IMG/VR virus record: IMGVR_UViG_3300027821_000011 | Coordinates: 1 to 46,045 of that record | Source: a virus | DNA: 46,045 bases | Direction: 5' to 3' (one strand) | Part shown: in pieces, positions 1 through 6,893 of the stretch | Layout of the letters: each line of letters starts with the position of its first letter | Position numbering within the stretch: the stretch's first letter is position 1 | Program-made: the position numbers and the translations under genes | Notes under the pieces: generated by a model | Seen by the model: only the letters and a program-made list of their open reading frames with translations | What the model was told of the DNA's origin: nothing | Database searches by the model: none

Positions 1-5
1 ATGCA

Positions 6-35
6 GGAGGGGGGTGCTTTCTACGAGACCCCTCC
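6..35 (-). terminator. Possible transcription terminator at the left edge
   Basis: A 7-bp G+C-rich inverted repeat (GGAGGGG at 6-12, CCCCTCC at 29-35) encloses the stop codon of the last gene. On the transcribed strand it could form a hairpin ending the leftward transcript. The window ends before any U-tract could be seen, so the call is tentative. Confidence 0.3.
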
Positions 36-308
36 CCCCGTCAGCATTTTGGGAGAAGGTACCTCATCTGGCGAAATCTTTTTGAAAATGCCGGAAACAT
101 TTTCTTTTACGATTTCGTCAATCGCTTGCTTGATTGCCAAATCCTGATCTGTCTCTGACAAATCAAATGAAAAGCTAACAACACGAGCAAGAAAGCCAGA
201 CGTGTTGTGTCCATGACGTATGTCGTATGCCTGCCACTCATCCCAGTGAGTGTAGGGGTTCCATGGATTGTCGATGGTGGTCAGCATGTACTCACTGTCG
301 TCTGTCAT
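21..308 (-). CDS. Hypothetical protein, about 95 aa
   Basis: A small acidic protein of unrecognised family. The frame offers ATG at 314 and at 308. The second is preferred because GGGAGG lies 6 bases before it, whereas it touches the first. The start overlaps the stop of the large DFDGD protein gene (TGA at 311-313), so the two are probably translationally coupled. The N-terminal third is rich in W, Y and D; the rest is predicted mixed helix with 'DEIVKENVSGIFKKISPDEV' near the end. No membrane segment or cysteine motif is visible. It is the most promoter-distal gene seen. Confidence 0.65.
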   Translation of the reverse strand: MTDDSEYMLTTIDNPWNPYTHWDEWQAYDIRHGHNTSGFLARVVSFSFDLSETDQDLAIKQAIDEIVKENVSGIFKKISPDEVPSPKMLTGGGVS

Positions 309-310
309 GT

Positions 311-3067
311 TCATCCTCCCTCACTCTTGAGTGCAGCGTTGAGTGTACTGACAGAGATGCCAAGGGACTGGGCAACCTCGGCTTGTGTGTAGCCGGAGGC
401 TAGCCTAGACCTAGCCAGTACCATCTTCGTTGGTGTCATGCCCTGTGTGGTACGTGGTGTGGCTAGCTTCTTAAGCTCATCGATGTTGGCATTATCGATG
501 ATCTCAGACAGGCGGTTGGTACTGATAGCACCTGACTGTATAGCGTGCCACTCCCTAGCTGTGATCTCTATCATCTGCTTCTTAGCACCGACACGATCAC
601 GAGCCTGCTGCAGTGAGGTACCCTTTAGCTTCTTGTATGCATCAGGGTCCTCTTTGATATGGGGGTTATCGTGGAGGCGGGCGGCAACAATCTGGTTGGC
701 CACCAACTGTGCTTGTCTTTCGAGGGGGGCGTTCTTCTTGGCTACCCCCAGCTTGGCAGTTAGTGAAGCCACCTCATTGCGGTACACCTTTGCCGCAGAC
801 GAGGAGTAAGTCAGGCGCCCTGTCTGAAGAGCAGCAAGCCTGGCCCTGTTAGCCAGCCCCTTCATGCCGTTAGAGTGGGCGGCATAGATCTCTTCCATGG
901 GTGAGGGGGTATCACTCAGGAGAGTGCGGGCATCCGCCGTTTCGGCCAGCCTTTGAGAGGGGCGGGTCTTCACGATGGTGCGACCCCTACGATCTACGCT
1001 CGTGGTGCCCGTTTCCTCGAACATCCGTTGGCCTGTGACCGGATCGATAGGACCACCCTTTGATGCGGGGCGGGGCCTTCTTTCAGGAACCCGTATCTCG
1101 GATCCTGCCCTCGAGATGATGGTCGATGCGCCAGCAAGACGGCCCTTGGTAGTACGACCCTGGTACTTCGCCTTGAGCTGGGCTATGCCGTTGTCGACGT
1201 AGGACTGCTTGACATCGAGGTGGTGCTTCTCGGAATCGATGACTACCATCGAATGCTTGACAGCACGGGCTATCTCGGAACGATCTGCGCCCTTGATGGT
1301 CATGTCCGTTATCAGGTTGGACACATCGCCCATCTGCTGCTGCTTCGGCCGGCCCTTCGGATTCCTGCCGCCGTAATCCACCGATCCCGTCTTAGCGTGG
1401 TAGATACCGCCGTCGATGGTACGCATCCCGTCATGCGGGGCGTAGTGAACGATAGGATCGAAGTCGTTGAGGCTAGCCAACGAATCGGTGGTCCTGATGT
1501 CGCCACGCTTGTTCGGTATAACCAGGACCGTGTCACCGTCGAAGTCGGCACCAGATAGCCGCTTAGCTACGGAAGGATGGATTCCTACCGCATCAGGAGC
1601 GGACCCGATCGTCGACTTGGCCAGAGGATGCCGGTTGTTGACCGTGAGTTCCGGGATCTCGAACGTTCCCCCATGAGGGTGCCGGATCAGTACGACCTTC
1701 TCTCCGTTGTGGTAATTCGGAGCGTAGATCTGATCTGCCCTCATTCCCTCGATCGGGAGGATGACGTGAGTCTTCTGGCCCGGCATGGCTGCGGCCTTGA
1801 GGTGGACTGCCGCGGAATCAGCAGAGTCACCAAACGTCATGAGAAGCTTGTGCTTGATCACCGGGTTAGTCAGCCGCATGATCTCGTCTAGCTCATCACG
1901 CTTACTCTGAAGAGCCAGATCGAGCTGTCGCTTGGCAAGATGCGGGTTCTGCTTGGAAAGAACCTGGGAAGAGAGCGACCTGCTCCAATCCCTCCAGTCA
2001 CCTTGCTCGTTCACGATGTTCATCGGAGACTGGTGCTTCTTGCCCGAGCTATCGGTCCATGTCTTCTGCCGGATGGCCGAACCGAAAGGATTAACCGGAT
2101 CGTCTCCGACAGTCTTCATCGCATCGAGCTTGTTCGGTGACCGCCGCTTGTTGGTGTTGAACTGCAGATCGGTTCCGGCAGGAAGGCCATCCTTGTACAT
2201 GGCCATGCCCTTGAGGTAGTGACCGGGCCCTACCTTGATACGGACCTGAGCATAGGCCGAGTCACCGAGAGATACATCGGGAACTCCGGGCCGCACGAAG
2301 ATTATGCCATCGGCATTGCCTCCACCATCCTCGGCCCACCTGACACCGACTCGCTTAGGGTCAACAGCCACCGGGGGCTTTATGCTCTCGATGGTACGGC
2401 CGTGATCTGGGCTAGTCGCGGCGACAGTCTTGATGAGCTCGGGATGAGTCTTGACGTCTACGTACGTGGTTCCCGGAGGAGCCAGGACCTTGACGGTGGT
2501 CTTCTTCCCACCTGTTGTCCCTAGCTGAGGAACCTGAACGTTGTGAACTACGTAGCCCTGCTGCTTCAGCATCGCCACGGCGGTGGCCAGCTTGGTACTG
2601 CTGACTCCTCGCCAGTTCTCGGTTCCCTTGCCGATGTCCAGGTATCCGCCGGAATCAACCTGGTCCTTGAGGAAGGAAGAAGTAGCGTCGAGAACGCTCC
2701 TCTTCGCCGAGTTAGCCGGGTCGAGAAGAGCTCGGACGGATGACTCGTTGAGCCCCATCTGACGACCGATGGCAACGTTGGACATGCCCTTCTCGCTAAG
2801 ACGAAGAGCAAGCGTTGCCTGACCCCTGCGATGCTCGTCCTTGGCGATCGCGATCTTCGCCCTGAGATCGGTCGTGGAACCGAGACCGAGTCCTCTTGCT
2901 ATTTCAGGGTCAGACATGCCCTGCCGCTTGAGTGCAGCATGCTGATCCAGGAAACTTTTCCGGCCACGTTCCATCGGGGTTTTTCCGGATCCCCAAGGGT
3001 AACGACCGGAGTGGCGGGGCGTTCCGTAATGAAGAAGCTCGTCAGCTTCAACGATGACGTCAGTCAA
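311..3067 (-). CDS. Large DFDGD protein, putative phage two-barrel RNA polymerase
   Basis: The 918-residue protein has ADFDGD at about residues 507-512, matching the metal-binding DxDGD loop of multisubunit RNA polymerase beta-prime and of single-chain phage or RdRP-like relatives (YonO, QDE-1 type). It is preceded by an ordered segment with RHPHGG (about 463-468). The likely role is transcription of phage DNA. Two helix-turn-helix-like repeats lie at about residues 43-115 and a third at the C-terminus (about 890-915), suggesting DNA contact. The N-terminus carries HYGTPRHSGRYPWGSG (about 13-28), recalling a motif in phage head-associated proteins. The start is TTG at 3067 behind GGGAGG; no ATG is available before the conserved N-terminal motif. 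It directly follows two nuclease genes. The polymerase assignment rests mainly on one motif, so activity is inference. Confidence 0.6.
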   Translation of the reverse strand: MTDVIVEADELLHYGTPRHSGRYPWGSGKTPMERGRKSFLDQHAALKRQGMSDPEIARGLGLGSTTDLRAKIAIAKDEHRRGQATLALRLSEKGMSNVAIGRQMGLNESSVRALLDPANSAKRSVLDATSSFLKDQVDSGGYLDIGKGTENWRGVSSTKLATAVAMLKQQGYVVHNVQVPQLGTTGGKKTTVKVLAPPGTTYVDVKTHPELIKTVAATSPDHGRTIESIKPPVAVDPKRVGVRWAEDGGGNADGIIFVRPGVPDVSLGDSAYAQVRIKVGPGHYLKGMAMYKDGLPAGTDLQFNTNKRRSPNKLDAMKTVGDDPVNPFGSAIRQKTWTDSSGKKHQSPMNIVNEQGDWRDWSRSLSSQVLSKQNPHLAKRQLDLALQSKRDELDEIMRLTNPVIKHKLLMTFGDSADSAAVHLKAAAMPGQKTHVILPIEGMRADQIYAPNYHNGEKVVLIRHPHGGTFEIPELTVNNRHPLAKSTIGSAPDAVGIHPSVAKRLSGADFDGDTVLVIPNKRGDIRTTDSLASLNDFDPIVHYAPHDGMRTIDGGIYHAKTGSVDYGGRNPKGRPKQQQMGDVSNLITDMTIKGADRSEIARAVKHSMVVIDSEKHHLDVKQSYVDNGIAQLKAKYQGRTTKGRLAGASTIISRAGSEIRVPERRPRPASKGGPIDPVTGQRMFEETGTTSVDRRGRTIVKTRPSQRLAETADARTLLSDTPSPMEEIYAAHSNGMKGLANRARLAALQTGRLTYSSSAAKVYRNEVASLTAKLGVAKKNAPLERQAQLVANQIVAARLHDNPHIKEDPDAYKKLKGTSLQQARDRVGAKKQMIEITAREWHAIQSGAISTNRLSEIIDNANIDELKKLATPRTTQGMTPTKMVLARSRLASGYTQAEVAQSLGISVSTLNAALKSEGG

Positions 3068-3069
3068 GT

Positions 3070-3630
3070 CTAACCCGCCTCCCTGAGTAGTTCGATGCGC
3101 CTGTCGAACACGACGATCTTGCTCATGATGTGAGCGATAATGTCGACTGATTCTTCGGGATTCGAGACCAGGATCTCGTCGTCCTGATAGATCCGCAGTT
3201 CTATTTCTATCTCTCCGGGCTTGTACCCGTACTCCAGGCAGAACAAAGCCGCATAGATTTCTACCTGATGCATGGAGCCCGCGATGACGCCGGTTTTGAG
3301 GTCGTGGATCCGGAGCAAGTTCCTTCTGAACGAGATGGTGTCAGCAGTCCCGAAGCAGTTCTCTGAGTAGTACAAGACTTGCTCGGGGATCATCCGGAAA
3401 CCGATGGCGTCGTTCACGTAGTTGTTCAGGGTCTTATCAGAACGAGGAAGCTTTATGCCAAGCCGGACGGCGTGGTGAGCGAAGGCATGGAGCTCCACTC
3501 CTCTCGCAGCGGCCTGTGAGCTGAGGAAGACCTCATCCAGCTTGTCTGGATCGTAGTTGATCCAGTGGTACTTGCTTGGGCCGAGGAAGGCGTGCTGCCC
3601 TGCGAGATTTGAATGCGTGTTGAAGATCAC
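3070..3630 (-). CDS. PD-(D/E)XK nuclease, Cas4/RecB-like
   Basis: This 186-residue protein resembles phage Cas4/RecB-type exonucleases. It has an N-terminal QHAFLGPSKYHWINY segment (about 12-26), then GTADTISF and HDLKTG (about 94-113), giving the D...D-x-K metal site expected of the PD-(D/E)XK fold, followed by QVEIYAA. Such enzymes degrade or resect DNA during phage replication and recombination. No cysteine cluster for an iron-sulphur centre is evident. The start is GTG at 3630 behind AAGGAGG. The first 98 bases overlap the end of the preceding nuclease gene, unusually long for this window, but the conserved N-terminal segment supports the start. The stop lies just before the TTG of the DFDGD protein gene. 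Confidence 0.75.
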   Translation of the reverse strand: MIFNTHSNLAGQHAFLGPSKYHWINYDPDKLDEVFLSSQAAARGVELHAFAHHAVRLGIKLPRSDKTLNNYVNDAIGFRMIPEQVLYYSENCFGTADTISFRRNLLRIHDLKTGVIAGSMHQVEIYAALFCLEYGYKPGEIEIELRIYQDDEILVSNPEESVDIIAHIMSKIVVFDRRIELLREAG

Positions 3631-3898
3631 CTAGGACAACCTCCTTGTTTCCTGGGTGGATGAACGCCGCGAACGACATCCGGTCCATCATAGCTACCCA
3701 GTAATCCTGATTCGGCTGACGCTTGGCACCCCGGGCTTTCTTGCACTCGAGGGCTGCCCACATAGCTTTCCACAGGATGAGGAGATCGGGGATCCCTTGA
3801 ATGTAGTTGGGATCGTTGATCAGGACCACGCATCCGGGGAACATGCGACGAAGCTCAGCAATCAGTTCAGTCTTGAACGGACTCTCTGTGTTACCCAT
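3533..3898 (-). CDS. VRR-NUC-type nuclease
   Basis: A small nuclease of about 121 residues. GIPDLLILW followed by WAALECKKA gives the PD...E-x-K catalytic pattern, and a basic downstream helix (KRQPNQDYW) fits VRR-NUC or Holliday-junction-resolvase-like phage enzymes. The likely role is cleavage of branched or damaged DNA during replication. The open frame extends upstream to 3946, but ATG at 3898 has AAGGA in front and begins just before the conserved core, so it is preferred. The C-terminal 30 or so residues are basic and overlap the next gene in another frame. It is the first gene after the AT-rich control region at 3.95-4.17 kb. Confidence 0.75.
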   Translation of the reverse strand: MGNTESPFKTELIAELRRMFPGCVVLINDPNYIQGIPDLLILWKAMWAALECKKARGAKRQPNQDYWVAMMDRMSFAAFIHPGNKEVVLGDLQHAFKSRRAARLPRPKQVPLDQLRSRQAG

Positions 3899-3956
3899 GT
3901 CCCATCCTTCGCGAAAAACAGAACCCGTGATTTTAAAACTAATCACATTCTATTTC

Positions 3957-3986
3957 CTTCTATCATAGTCCACGTTTTTTCCGCGA
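3957..3986 (-). promoter_or_regulatory. Candidate promoter, divergent member of the repeat family
   Basis: Read on the minus strand this contains TCGCGGAAAAAACG, then TATGAT, then AGAAGG. It resembles the four elements near 15.5, 17.9, 19.6 and 20.0 kb (TCGCAGAAATAACACG, then TATAGT or TATAAT, then GAAG). It sits about 60 bases upstream of the VRR-NUC gene start. Function is inferred from the -10-like hexamer and the position. Confidence 0.45.
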
Positions 3987-3988
3987 TA

Positions 3989-4004
3989 CTCGACCATGGT
4001 CGAG
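3989..4004. promoter_or_regulatory. 16-bp perfect palindrome, candidate operator
   Basis: CTCGACCATGGTCGAG is a perfect 16-bp palindrome immediately upstream of the candidate promoter at 3957-3986. Perfect symmetry next to a promoter suggests a binding site for a dimeric regulator. No regulator gene for it was identified in the window. Confidence 0.5.
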
Positions 4005-4174
4005 CGGTAGAGACAAAATGGCGTTTTTCTTTGCCTACCTCCCGTGGGAGTTTCTGACCCTCCCTATATATATATATTACTACTACTACTATACTAAAGA
4101 AGAAATACGCTTTTGTCTCAAGTATGTCCGTTGACCTGCGTAAACGGCTGAGACGTCCTCTGGCGGTCGCGACA
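4005..4174. other. AT-rich intergenic control region
   Basis: With the two preceding sites this forms the largest gene-free gap in the window (3899-4174). It contains a TA run at about 4065-4077 followed by four tandem ACT/TAC trinucleotides (about 4078-4093), in sharp contrast to the G+C-rich surroundings. Such an easily melted tract could be a replication origin or a promoter region; neither is shown. A short CTCCC/GGGAG inverted repeat lies near 4039-4050. No open reading frame with a usable SD was found. Confidence 0.5.
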
Positions 4175-5464
4175 TTAAACCGTCGTCATGCTCCTAAGCC
4201 ACTTCAGCTCGTTGAAATTCTCCTTCCGCGAAAGCGTCGCAGCTATGGCTCGGTCTATCGGAGCAGCTGAAGAAATGACGTAGTACCAGAGATCGGTGAA
4301 GGGCGTATCCAGACGGTCGATCCTTCCCTTGGCTTGCTCGGTCTGACGGTAGGAGTAGCTGAGCGAGTAGAAAACGACCGTATCAGTCTCGGTGCAGTTC
4401 CACCCTTCAGCGCCGGCAGCGTACTGGACGAGGTAGACCCAGCTGTCAGTGTCCGGGATTGGCTCGTGCTTGTGGCCGTTCCATTCGGCAAGTGCAAACG
4501 ACGCCGGCGAGGAGCTCGATGTACTTCCACTCTCCTCCGCAGTTGCTGTGATCGAGCCAGAATTTCCGCCAGTCGGTCCGGTCTCCCACGGCGGCCACGT
4601 CGGCTCCTTCGTCGATGGTTCCGGACCGGCCGATGAATTCACATCCGCAGACAACGCTCTCAGGATCTCGAGCTCGTAGTCGAAGTTGTAGAAGATAATC
4701 ATGCGCGGATGCTTCGTCAACAGCTCGCGGATTCGCTCCACTCTCGACGATGAAGTGTTGACTGCTCTCCGTGTCAAAGAGAACAACTGCGAGACGTGCT
4801 GGATTGGCTTGTTCTCCAGGTAGTTCCATCTCTTCCGCCATACCTGATCGTACCTCTCCTTGTCGTAGTCGGCATAGACGTCTATCTCGTGCCGGACGGT
4901 GTGCTTCTCATACGGCATTTCTACAAGGATGTCCCGGAGATGGCGTGCCAGCACACCCGTGGAGATAAACCGCTCCACCTTCGGGTACTTCACAAAGGGC
5001 GCGAAGACGACATGCTCCCGCAGGAATTCCGTTCTCGACCTGTAGAAGCCGTTCGCCAGGAAGACGGGGATATAGTCCATCCAGGTATCCCCGGGCGTCG
5101 CGCTCAGCAAGATCCAGTTGTTGTTCTTCGTGATCTTCAGGAAGGACTTCACCCATGCGCCAGACCCCACGATCCTCTGCTCGTCGAAGATGAAGAACGC
5201 GTCCTCGATGTCCTCGTACGACTTGATGTTATGCCAGGAGTCGACCTCGGGGAACAGGCCGAGGAGCCGCGCCTCAGCCTGCCAGTCCCCGGAGTCTCTT
5301 TTCTTCGCCGTCGTGATGACTATCAGCCGCTCGACGGTCTCGATGTCGTTGTAGTAGGTCAGGGCCGTGATGGTCTTACCGCTGCCGACAGGTCCCTTAA
5401 GGATGTTGCCGTTGCGTAGCTTCAGGAGGGCTTTCTCCTGATGCGGCATCAGCGTCAGCGGCAT
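4175..5464 (-). CDS. SNF2/DEAD-like helicase
   Basis: A 429-residue superfamily 2 ATPase probably acting in phage DNA replication or recombination. Visible motifs are Walker A GPVGSGKT (about 21-28), motif II FDEQR (about 93-97), motif III LLSATPG (about 118-124), and in the second lobe GAEGWNCTETD and motif VI QAKGRIDRLD (about 376-385). The C-terminal lobe matches phage SNF2-type proteins. Between the lobe-2 strand IIFYNFDYELE and AEWNGHKHEP lies a low-complexity insert of roughly 45 residues rich in S, T, G and P. The ATG at 5464 has GGGAG in front. The start region overlaps a small membrane protein gene. Confidence 0.85.
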   Translation of the reverse strand: MPLTLMPHQEKALLKLRNGNILKGPVGSGKTITALTYYNDIETVERLIVITTAKKRDSGDWQAEARLLGLFPEVDSWHNIKSYEDIEDAFFIFDEQRIVGSGAWVKSFLKITKNNNWILLSATPGDTWMDYIPVFLANGFYRSRTEFLREHVVFAPFVKYPKVERFISTGVLARHLRDILVEMPYEKHTVRHEIDVYADYDKERYDQVWRKRWNYLENKPIQHVSQLFSLTRRAVNTSSSRVERIRELLTKHPRMIIFYNFDYELEILRALSADVNSSAGPEPSTKEPTWPPWETGPTGGNSGSITATAEESGSTSSSSPASFALAEWNGHKHEPIPDTDSWVYLVQYAAGAEGWNCTETDTVVFYSLSYSYRQTEQAKGRIDRLDTPFTDLWYYVISSAAPIDRAIAATLSRKENFNELKWLRSMTTV

Positions 5465-5591
5465 GCCACTCCCTGTCCTCTCTAGCCTGGAGTCTCCTCA
5501 TCAGGCGGAGTATCCCCACCGTCAGGACGATCTTGAGCAGGATCCACAGGCTCATCCGGATCATGACCTTCTTTTTGAGTTCCCTGTCCAT
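5397..5591 (-). CDS. Small membrane protein, 64 aa, overlapping both neighbours
   Basis: A single-span protein with a basic N-terminus (MDRELKKKVMIRM), one hydrophobic segment (about 14-27), a basic flank (RLMRRLQARED) and an acidic tail. A longer open frame runs to 5696, but ATG at 5591 has AGGAG directly upstream and starts just before the membrane segment. It overlaps the end of the preceding gene (5482-5591) and the start of the helicase gene (5397-5464), each in another frame. Function unknown; the charge pattern recalls small inner-membrane phage proteins. Confidence 0.6.
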   Translation of the reverse strand: MDRELKKKVMIRMSLWILLKIVLTVGILRLMRRLQAREDREWHAADADAASGESPPEATQRQHP

Positions 5592-5961
5592 TGTCTCCTG
5601 CCTTCTCGTAGTGCTCTCCAAGAGCAGTCTCGATGGTCTCGTTGGTCTCATCGGGCTCGCGTTCGCTACGCATAGCCCTGATGAAGCCGGCGGCATGCTC
5701 TGGCGGAATGTCCAGGTCCCGGGTCAACATGGTCATCACGATGCAGTCCTGGTCCGCGGCCTCGGCTGCTTCCAGCCAGCGCAGGGCCATCGTGCGAACC
5801 TCGTCAGGGTCAGCCTGGCCGGTGAAGATGTTACCGGCGGTGTCCTGGCACGAGATGGTGACGAAGCCCTCGTAGTTCCCGTCTTCGTCCGTGGCGAGAC
5901 CTGAGGTCATGTAGATATCGGCGATGCGACCGATGACGACTGAGGCTTCAGCGGACGGCAT
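5482..5961 (-). CDS. Hypothetical protein with acidic disordered tail
   Basis: A 159-residue protein. Residues 1-105 look globular (an N-terminal beta-rich stretch, then a helix with RTMALRWLEAAEAADQD). Residues from about 105 on are low-complexity and rich in D, E, P and G, probably disordered. ATG 5961 has AGGTG nearby. It overlaps the preceding membrane gene by 14 bases and contains the start of the 64-residue membrane gene in another frame. No family recognised. Confidence 0.7.
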   Translation of the reverse strand: MPSAEASVVIGRIADIYMTSGLATDEDGNYEGFVTISCQDTAGNIFTGQADPDEVRTMALRWLEAAEAADQDCIVMTMLTRDLDIPPEHAAGFIRAMRSEREPDETNETIETALGEHYEKAGDNGQGTQKEGHDPDEPVDPAQDRPDGGDTPPDEETPG

Positions 5962-6181
5962 GCTTCACCTGCCCGTCCATGACCCGCTTGACGTAGGCGC
6001 CGGCAATAGTAGCCAGGACGGTGACGAGGAAATTCCGCTGCCGGCGGTAAACGATCACCTTCCTCTTCAGGTCCGCGACCTGGGGGGATGTCTTGAAGAA
6101 CTGTTCCCGCCACTGCTCGGCGAGCTCTTCCATCCCCGCCGGGAGGTCAGTTGTGTCGTGGGTTGAAGGCCGGAGGGCCAT
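5948..6181 (-). CDS. Small hypothetical protein with a hydrophobic segment
   Basis: A 77-residue protein. The middle is charged (EELAEQWREQFF, DLKRKVIVYRRQR), followed by one moderately hydrophobic stretch (FLVTVLATIAGAYV, about 50-63) and a short basic end. One membrane span is likely. ATG 6181 has AAGGAG upstream. It lies between two conserved-looking small genes with short overlaps on both sides. Confidence 0.7.
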   Translation of the reverse strand: MALRPSTHDTTDLPAGMEELAEQWREQFFKTSPQVADLKRKVIVYRRQRNFLVTVLATIAGAYVKRVMDGQVKHAVR

Positions 6182-6503
6182 AGTCTTCTCCTTCTAGTTC
6201 TAGATTGACGCCGATTACCGCGAGGAACCTGGTGATCCGGTCGAGATCCGCGTCCGGGGGGAATTTGAAAAGATGGCCGATGACCCGCACGCCCCGGCGC
6301 CGGCTCAGGTGAAGCAGGTACATGCCGGGTCCGTTGAACAACCCTTGCTCGATGTACCGGTTGAGAGCGAAGAGGACCAGCAGTCTCTCAAGGCTCAGTT
6401 TCACGTCAGGACCGAACCACTGATCGAGATGGGTTATCGTTCCCCGCGGGATAGCTTCGTCGACCTCGAACAGGGCGTTATAAGGCGGTCGGAATAGCAT
6501 CAT
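6147..6503 (-). CDS. Hypothetical protein, 118 aa
   Basis: A soluble-looking protein with a helical centre (SLERLLVLFALNRYIEQG) and aromatic residues near the N-terminus. Two adjacent ATG codons begin the frame (6503 and 6500). An AGGGG sequence lies directly before the first, so the second has the more usual spacing. The 3' end overlaps the next gene by 35 bases. No recognised family. Confidence 0.7.
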   Translation of the reverse strand: MMLFRPPYNALFEVDEAIPRGTITHLDQWFGPDVKLSLERLLVLFALNRYIEQGLFNGPGMYLLHLSRRRGVRVIGHLFKFPPDADLDRITRFLAVIGVNLELEGEDYGPPAFNPRHN

Positions 6504-6508
6504 TACCC

Positions 6509-6610
6509 CTATCCTAGAGAGAGGCGGGCACGGGTGATCCCGTAGAGAATGACCCGCCCCTCTCCTCCAACTGCGACGATGAGGTATATGTCCCTGCGTC
6601 TAGGCACCAC
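6509..6610 (-). CDS. Possible 33-codon gene
   Basis: Between two clear genes, a GTG-GTG start (6605-6610) following AAGGAG opens a short frame ending at TAG 6509, just before the next ATG. The peptide is basic with a hydrophobic centre (IYLIVAVGGEGRVILYG). The SD is closer to the start than usual, so this may instead be a leader or chance frame. Confidence 0.3.
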   Translation of the reverse strand: MVPRRRDIYLIVAVGGEGRVILYGITRARLSLG

Positions 6611-6614
6611 CTCC

Positions 6615-6893
6615 TTAAGCTGACCGCTTCTGCGAAGTCGTGGTCACGGACAGGCCCGCGCTGTCAAGGTACATGATGGTGACCCTGGCCCCGGGTGGAC
6701 CGACTTTGAGTACCGTGCCGGTCTCGTAAGCTACTGCACCGCTGGATGGCAGCGGGTACGTTCCGAACGCGAACTCGATCGTGGCGATCGCTCCGGGGTT
6801 CGCTTTCGCGTAGTCAACCGCTTTGCTCCAGACGGATCGCAGCTCTCGTGGTGGCATGTCGGGTGTCACGACAAACTGCCTGGAGCTGGCCAT
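6615..6893 (-). CDS. Hypothetical protein, 92 aa
   Basis: A small protein with predicted helices in the first half (ELRSVWSKAVDYAKANPG) and a beta-rich, glycine-containing second half. ATG 6893 has GGAGGT about 9 bases upstream. It follows immediately after the stop of the ssDNA-binding-like gene, suggesting co-translation. No family recognised. Confidence 0.7.
   Translation of the reverse strand: MASSRQFVVTPDMPPRELRSVWSKAVDYAKANPGAIATIEFAFGTYPLPSSGAVAYETGTVLKVGPPGARVTIMYLDSAGLSVTTTSQKRSA

Noticed and set aside
4446-4841. Minus-strand frame of 131 codons inside the helicase gene
   Set aside because: Part looks protein-like (WRKFWLDHSNCGGEWKY), but it lacks an SD-supported start and the helicase frame is continuous with its conserved motifs; noted instead as a possible local frameshift signal.
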